From: Roseicella sp. DB1501
Lineage (GTDB): Bacteria > Pseudomonadota > Alphaproteobacteria > Acetobacterales > Acetobacteraceae
NCBI RefSeq assembly: GCF_013112485.1
Contig: NZ_JABFHG010000005.1
Span: 1-64,000, forward strand
DNA: 64,000 bases
Direction of reading: 5' to 3'
Shown here piece by piece: positions 60,972 through 64,000 of the stretch (position 1 is the stretch's first letter; each line of letters opens with the position of its first letter). The notes under the pieces were generated by a model. That model saw nothing but the letters and a program-made list of their open reading frames with translations. It did not search any database and was not told the origin of the DNA. The position numbers were made by a program, and so were the translations under genes.

Positions 60972-62262
60972 AGCCCGCCGCCTGCCGGATCCACTCCGCC
61001 CAGGCGAGCGCCGCGGCATCCTGGCCAAAGCCGGCGACGACCTGCACCCCGAGCGGCAGCCCCTGCGGGCCGGTGCCGACCGGGACGGTCACGCAGGGAA
61101 GGTGCAGCAGGGTCCAGAGCGAGTTGAAGGCGGGGTCGCCGGTCCAGCCGAGCCCGGCCGGGGCCTCGCCGGGCGCGCTCGGGGTCAGGATGGCATCGAC
61201 CTCCCCGGCCAGGTCGCGGAAGGCGGCGCGCGCCGTGGCGAAGGCGGCCTGCGCCGCGGCGAGCGCCGCCGCGCCCTGCCCCCGCCCCCAGGCCAACCGC
61301 TCGCGCAGCCCTTCCGAGAGCAGCGGCGCGACATGGTCGAGCTCCCAGGCCAGCGCCGCCGCCGATTCGCCGTTCATCACCAGCGCATGCGCCTGCAGTC
61401 CCGCCACCACCGCCGGCGGCATCTCGAACGGGCGGATCTGCGCCCCGGCGCGGCCAGCGGCGGCGGCGACGCGCTCCAGCAGTGCCCGGGTCTCCGGCGC
61501 CGCCTGGTCCGCCGTCGGCCCCCAGCAGAGGCCGAGGCGCGGCGCCGTGCCGGGCCGCGCCTCCGGCCTGCCATGGTCGCGGCCGGTGAGGCCTCCCATG
61601 ACCAGCGCCGCATCGCCGACGCTGCGGGTGATGACGCCGATGGTGTCGAGCGACTCGCTCATCACCTTCATGCCTGCCCGGTGCAGCGTGCCGTAGCTCG
61701 GCTTGAAGCCGACGGTGCCGCAGAAGGCGGCGGGGCGGATGATGCTGCCGGCGGTCTGGGTGCCGAAGCCGGCATGGAAGAAGCCCGCCGCCGCGCCCGC
61801 CGCCGAGCCGGAGGAACTGCCGCCCGGCGTATGCGCCGGATTGGCCGGATTGGCGGTCGGGCCGGGATGGCGGGTGGCGAATTCGGTCGTCACCGTCTTG
61901 CCGAGGATCACCGCGCCGGCCCGGCGGCCGAGCGCCACGCAGGCGGCATCGCTGCGCGGCCGGTGCCCGGCCCAGGCCGGCGAGCCGTATTGCGAGGGCT
62001 GGTCGGCGGTATCGAGCACGTCCTTCACGCCGAGCGCCAGGCCGTGCAGCGGCCCCACGCCCCGCCCGGCGCGGCGGGCGGCATCGAGCGCCCGCGCCTG
62101 CCGCAGGGCCAGGGCCGGGTCGAGCCAGGCGAAGGCCCGCAGGACCGGCTCGCGGGCGGCGATGCGGGCGAGCAACGCCTCCGTCAACGCGACGGCGGAG
62201 AGGCTGCCGTCGGTGAGGCGGGGGAGAAGCCGGGTGGCAGGGAGATCGGCAAGGTCGGTCAT
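60970..62262 (-). CDS. Amidase signature family enzyme
   Basis: A 430-residue amidase. The Ser-cisSer-Lys triad is visible as K80 (GVKDVLDT), the cis-Ser in PGGSSSGSAA (near 149-150) and nucleophile Ser173 in GTQTAGSIIRPA. The usual D-T-G-G-S-I-R is changed to Q-T-A-G-S-I-I-R. It hydrolyses an amide in the cytoplasm; GatA is unlikely because GatB/GatC are absent and the sequence is short. Its stop lies in the repeat at 60912-60971. Confidence 0.88.
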   Translation of the reverse strand: MTDLADLPATRLLPRLTDGSLSAVALTEALLARIAAREPVLRAFAWLDPALALRQARALDAARRAGRGVGPLHGLALGVKDVLDTADQPSQYGSPAWAGHRPRSDAACVALGRRAGAVILGKTVTTEFATRHPGPTANPANPAHTPGGSSSGSAAGAAAGFFHAGFGTQTAGSIIRPAAFCGTVGFKPSYGTLHRAGMKVMSESLDTIGVITRSVGDAALVMGGLTGRDHGRPEARPGTAPRLGLCWGPTADQAAPETRALLERVAAAAGRAGAQIRPFEMPPAVVAGLQAHALVMNGESAAALAWELDHVAPLLSEGLRERLAWGRGQGAAALAAAQAAFATARAAFRDLAGEVDAILTPSAPGEAPAGLGWTGDPAFNSLWTLLHLPCVTVPVGTGPQGLPLGVQVVAGFGQDAAALAWAEWIRQAAG

Positions 62263-62408
62263 GGCATGGTCCAGGCAAGCGGCGTGCCGAAGTTGAGCGC
62301 GGTTGCCGGGATCCGGAAACCCGCCCTGGCCCCTGGCCCTGGTCCGATAAGAAACCGGTCGGAATTTCGTGTCATGCGTGGCGGCGCGCAGCCTTCGCGG
62401 GGAGTCCG

Positions 62409-62648
62409 ATGCAGCGAGCGATCATCCTGCTGACCGCCGGCCTTGGGCTCGGCATCGCCAGCCTGGCCGGCGGCGCGGCCGAGCCGCCGAAGCCCGGGGC
62501 GATCGCGTCGCTGGCGCCGCCCAGCCCGAACGCGCCGCCACCGCCGGGCCCCGGCCGCTGCACCTGGGAGCGGCCCTGCCGCAGCGCCCTCAACGAACCC
62601 TTCGTCTACACGCCCTCCGGCGACCGGCGCTATCTCGGCGGGCGCTGA
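62409..62648 (+). CDS. Small secreted proline-rich protein
   Basis: A 79-residue protein with a signal peptide (MQRAIILLTAGLGLGIASLA) and a proline-rich middle (SPNAPPPPGPG). Two cysteines (RCTWERPC) could form a disulfide near FVYTPSGDRRYLGG. Divergent from the amidase. I know no family. Confidence 0.6.
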   Translation: MQRAIILLTAGLGLGIASLAGGAAEPPKPGAIASLAPPSPNAPPPPGPGRCTWERPCRSALNEPFVYTPSGDRRYLGGR

Positions 62649-62705
62649 CAGGACAGGCTGCCCGGGCGGATCTGCCTGATCGGGCGGCGAAGTCCTGGAA
62701 CAGCG
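62649..62705. repeat. Diverged repeat remnant
   Basis: CAGGACAGGCTGCCC and TGCCTGATCGGGCGGCGAAG resemble the 25308-25370 copy (GCCTGATCGGGTGAAG). Weaker than the other copies. Confidence 0.45.
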
Positions 62706-62775
62706 GGCGCCGCCGGGCCGGGCGGGATGGGAGGGGATCGCCCTTTCCCCCGGCGATTCCGGTCCCCACTCTCTG

Positions 62776-63285
62776 ATGATGCCTGGTCCCATCCGCATCC
62801 TCCGCACGCCCGCTGGGGCCCTTGCCTATGCCATCCCTGTGCCGCCCGAGCGCCTGCCCGTGGTGGCGCCAGCCGCCCTGCTCTCCGCCTGGTCGCTCGC
62901 CCGCCAGGCCGCGACGCGGCATCTCTGGGGCGCGCCGCGGCTGCTGCGCTTCGCCCGGCCCGGCGGCGAGTCGACCGAGATCGCCATCACCGATGCCGAT
63001 GCCGGCTGCTGGGCGGAGGCGATCGACGCGGCTGTCGGGCTCGACACGCTGCCCGGCCTGGCGCTGTGCCTGCGCCTGCTCGCCCTTGTTGAGGTGCTCG
63101 GCCGGGTGCCGGCCCTCGCGCCGCTCTTCGACGTGACGCCGGAAGGCATCGACCTGCATCCGGCGCTGCTCGACGCCGCCGCCTCCATGCCGCTCGATCC
63201 GGGGGCGAGGTTCGACGAGGCGGGACTTCGGCGGCTATTGTCGGACCGTCTGCCGCCAGGCGCCGAGCAGCGCCGCATTGCATGA
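62776..63285 (+). CDS. Hypothetical protein, 169 residues
   Basis: A soluble protein rich in Ala and Leu with an alpha-helical pattern (APAALLSAWSLARQAATRHL, AVGLDTLPGLALCLRLLALV). No signal peptide or membrane segment. The codon bias is normal. It overlaps the next gene region slightly and is probably co-transcribed with it. No family recognised. Confidence 0.6.
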   Translation: MMPGPIRILRTPAGALAYAIPVPPERLPVVAPAALLSAWSLARQAATRHLWGAPRLLRFARPGGESTEIAITDADAGCWAEAIDAAVGLDTLPGLALCLRLLALVEVLGRVPALAPLFDVTPEGIDLHPALLDAAASMPLDPGARFDEAGLRRLLSDRLPPGAEQRRIA

Positions 63286-63286
63286 G

Positions 63287-63751
63287 ATGATTCGCATGAT
63301 CCGCCCCCTGCCCTGCCCGTCCCGCCGCGCGTCGCCCTTCCTCCGCGGCGTGCTGCCGGGCCTCGCGCTGGCCGGCCTCGCCGCCTGCGCCGGGGGCGGC
63401 CGCGACCCGGCCATCGCCCCCATCAGCTTCGCTCCGCCGCCGCCGCGCGAGGGCCCGCCGCCGGTGATCCCGAGCAATCCGGGCGGGGTCTATGTCGCGC
63501 CGCCGCCGGGCCGGGCGGTGCAGGACCAGGCGGCGGTGGCCGCCGCCTGCCGCCGCGACGCCGACCGCATCATCGTCACCCGCGACCGCGGCCAGCTCAT
63601 GCGCGAGGACGAGCGCGATTCCCGCGTCGGCTCGCAGGCCAGCATCTATTCGCAGCGCACCGAGACCGACCGGCTGGGGCGCCTCTTCGAGCGCGACCGC
63701 CTCGCCGACCAATGCGTCCAGGAGAACACCCGCACCCCGCCGCAGCGCTGA
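63287..63751 (+). CDS. Putative lipoprotein with proline-rich region
   Basis: A protein of 154 residues from ATG 63287. It has a basic start, a hydrophobic segment and a lipobox-like LAGLAAC, then a proline-rich stretch (FAPPPPREGPPPVIPSNPGG) and a charged domain (CRRDADRIIVTRDRGQLMRE, GRLFERDRLADQCVQEN) with two cysteines. ATG 63296 or a TTG at 63278 are other possible starts. Function unknown. Confidence 0.65.
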   Translation: MIRMIRPLPCPSRRASPFLRGVLPGLALAGLAACAGGGRDPAIAPISFAPPPPREGPPPVIPSNPGGVYVAPPPGRAVQDQAAVAAACRRDADRIIVTRDRGQLMREDERDSRVGSQASIYSQRTETDRLGRLFERDRLADQCVQENTRTPPQR

Positions 63752-63808
63752 GGATGCGGCGCCTCCAGGCTCGCGCCCCGCGCCGTCGACGGCGCGGGGC
63801 CTAGCGGC

Positions 63809-64000
63809 ATGGCCGGCTTCGGCGCCCTCGGGCGCGCCCTGTCCCATCGCGACGCGCGCCTTTTCTTCGCCGCCTCGCTGGTCTCCTGGACCGGGCTCTG
63901 GGTGCACCGGATCGCCGTCTCCTGGCTCGCCTGGGAGATGACGCGCAGCGCCTTCTGGGTCGGCATGGTCGCCTTCTCCGACCTCGCGCCGGCCGTCATC
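63809..64000 (+). CDS. MFS transporter (N-terminal part, runs off the window)
   Basis: The first 64 codons of a membrane protein. RFFAASLVSW-type segment (here RLFFAASLVSWTGLWVHRIA), VSWLAWEMTRSAFWVGMVAF and SDLAPAVI match the start of the MFS_3 (enterobactin-exporter-like) group, in which W..T.SAFWVG precedes the second helix. The rest of the gene lies beyond 64000. Confidence 0.75.
   Translation, partial: MAGFGALGRALSHRDARLFFAASLVSWTGLWVHRIAVSWLAWEMTRSAFWVGMVAFSDLAPAVI

Overview
The window is GC-rich (about 70% or more) alphaproteobacterial chromosome. Gene content points to Acetobacteraceae, close to Roseomonas: a recG-sdhE-mfd block, tandem Bug-type solute receptors, Cox-type molybdoenzyme accessory genes, an OprB porin and many soil-type catabolic enzymes. 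The assignment rests on gene content and base composition only. No rRNA, tRNA or CRISPR array was seen.

Layout. 1-0.8 kb: right end of an IS66-family element that interrupts a TonB-dependent siderophore receptor whose upstream region carries a Fur-like palindrome. 1.0-3.5 kb: a strong minus-strand terminator with a doubtful small gene, an HU protein, a degenerate GGDEF protein and a DsbA/FrnE-like oxidoreductase. 3.7-9.7 kb: mfd and sdhE divergent from recG; recG holds a sharply low-GC internal patch. 9.8-14.8 kb: a Gld-like ABC transporter operon (ATPase, permease, GldG-like protein, DUF4340 protein) ending in a coupled NUDIX hydrolase. 14.9-20 kb: a class II aldolase, an intergenic region with a duplicated element carrying DnaA-box-like words, a small unknown gene, and a large fusion of an acetoacetyl-CoA-synthetase-like domain, a carrier protein and a GNAT domain. 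20-25 kb: an extracytoplasmic binding protein, a phosphate acyltransferase, a zinc alcohol dehydrogenase and a PfkB kinase. 25-36 kb: small enzymes, an OprB porin, an ABC-F ATPase, and LivK- and Bug-type receptors without permeases. 37-40 kb: an extradiol-dioxygenase-like protein, a PhyH oxygenase, a thioesterase and a cupin. 40.4-50.7 kb: a long minus-strand block with pepN, a DMFase-like amidase, an FMN alpha-hydroxyacid oxidase, a PEP mutase-family lyase, an amidohydrolase, a HisD-like dehydrogenase and an SDR, which reads as a catabolic operon of unknown substrate. 50.8-53.3 kb: two broken genes (nonsense dctP, frameshifted DUF1028) around an intact SDR. 53.4-54.8 kb: a DUF3597 protein and a methylisocitrate-lyase-like enzyme. 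55.1-60.9 kb: a tightly overlapping coxG-coxD-coxE-xdhC-xdhC-MoeA/MocA operon without any carbon monoxide dehydrogenase structural gene. 61-64 kb: an amidase, small secreted proteins and the start of an MFS transporter.

Two window-scale patterns stand out. First, a family of palindromic intergenic repeats, some with long perfect inverted repeats (up to 25-bp arms), lies between genes at seven or more places and in some cases supplies the stop codon of the adjacent gene. Second, five solute-binding proteins of four transporter classes occur here (one broken) and none has its membrane permease nearby.
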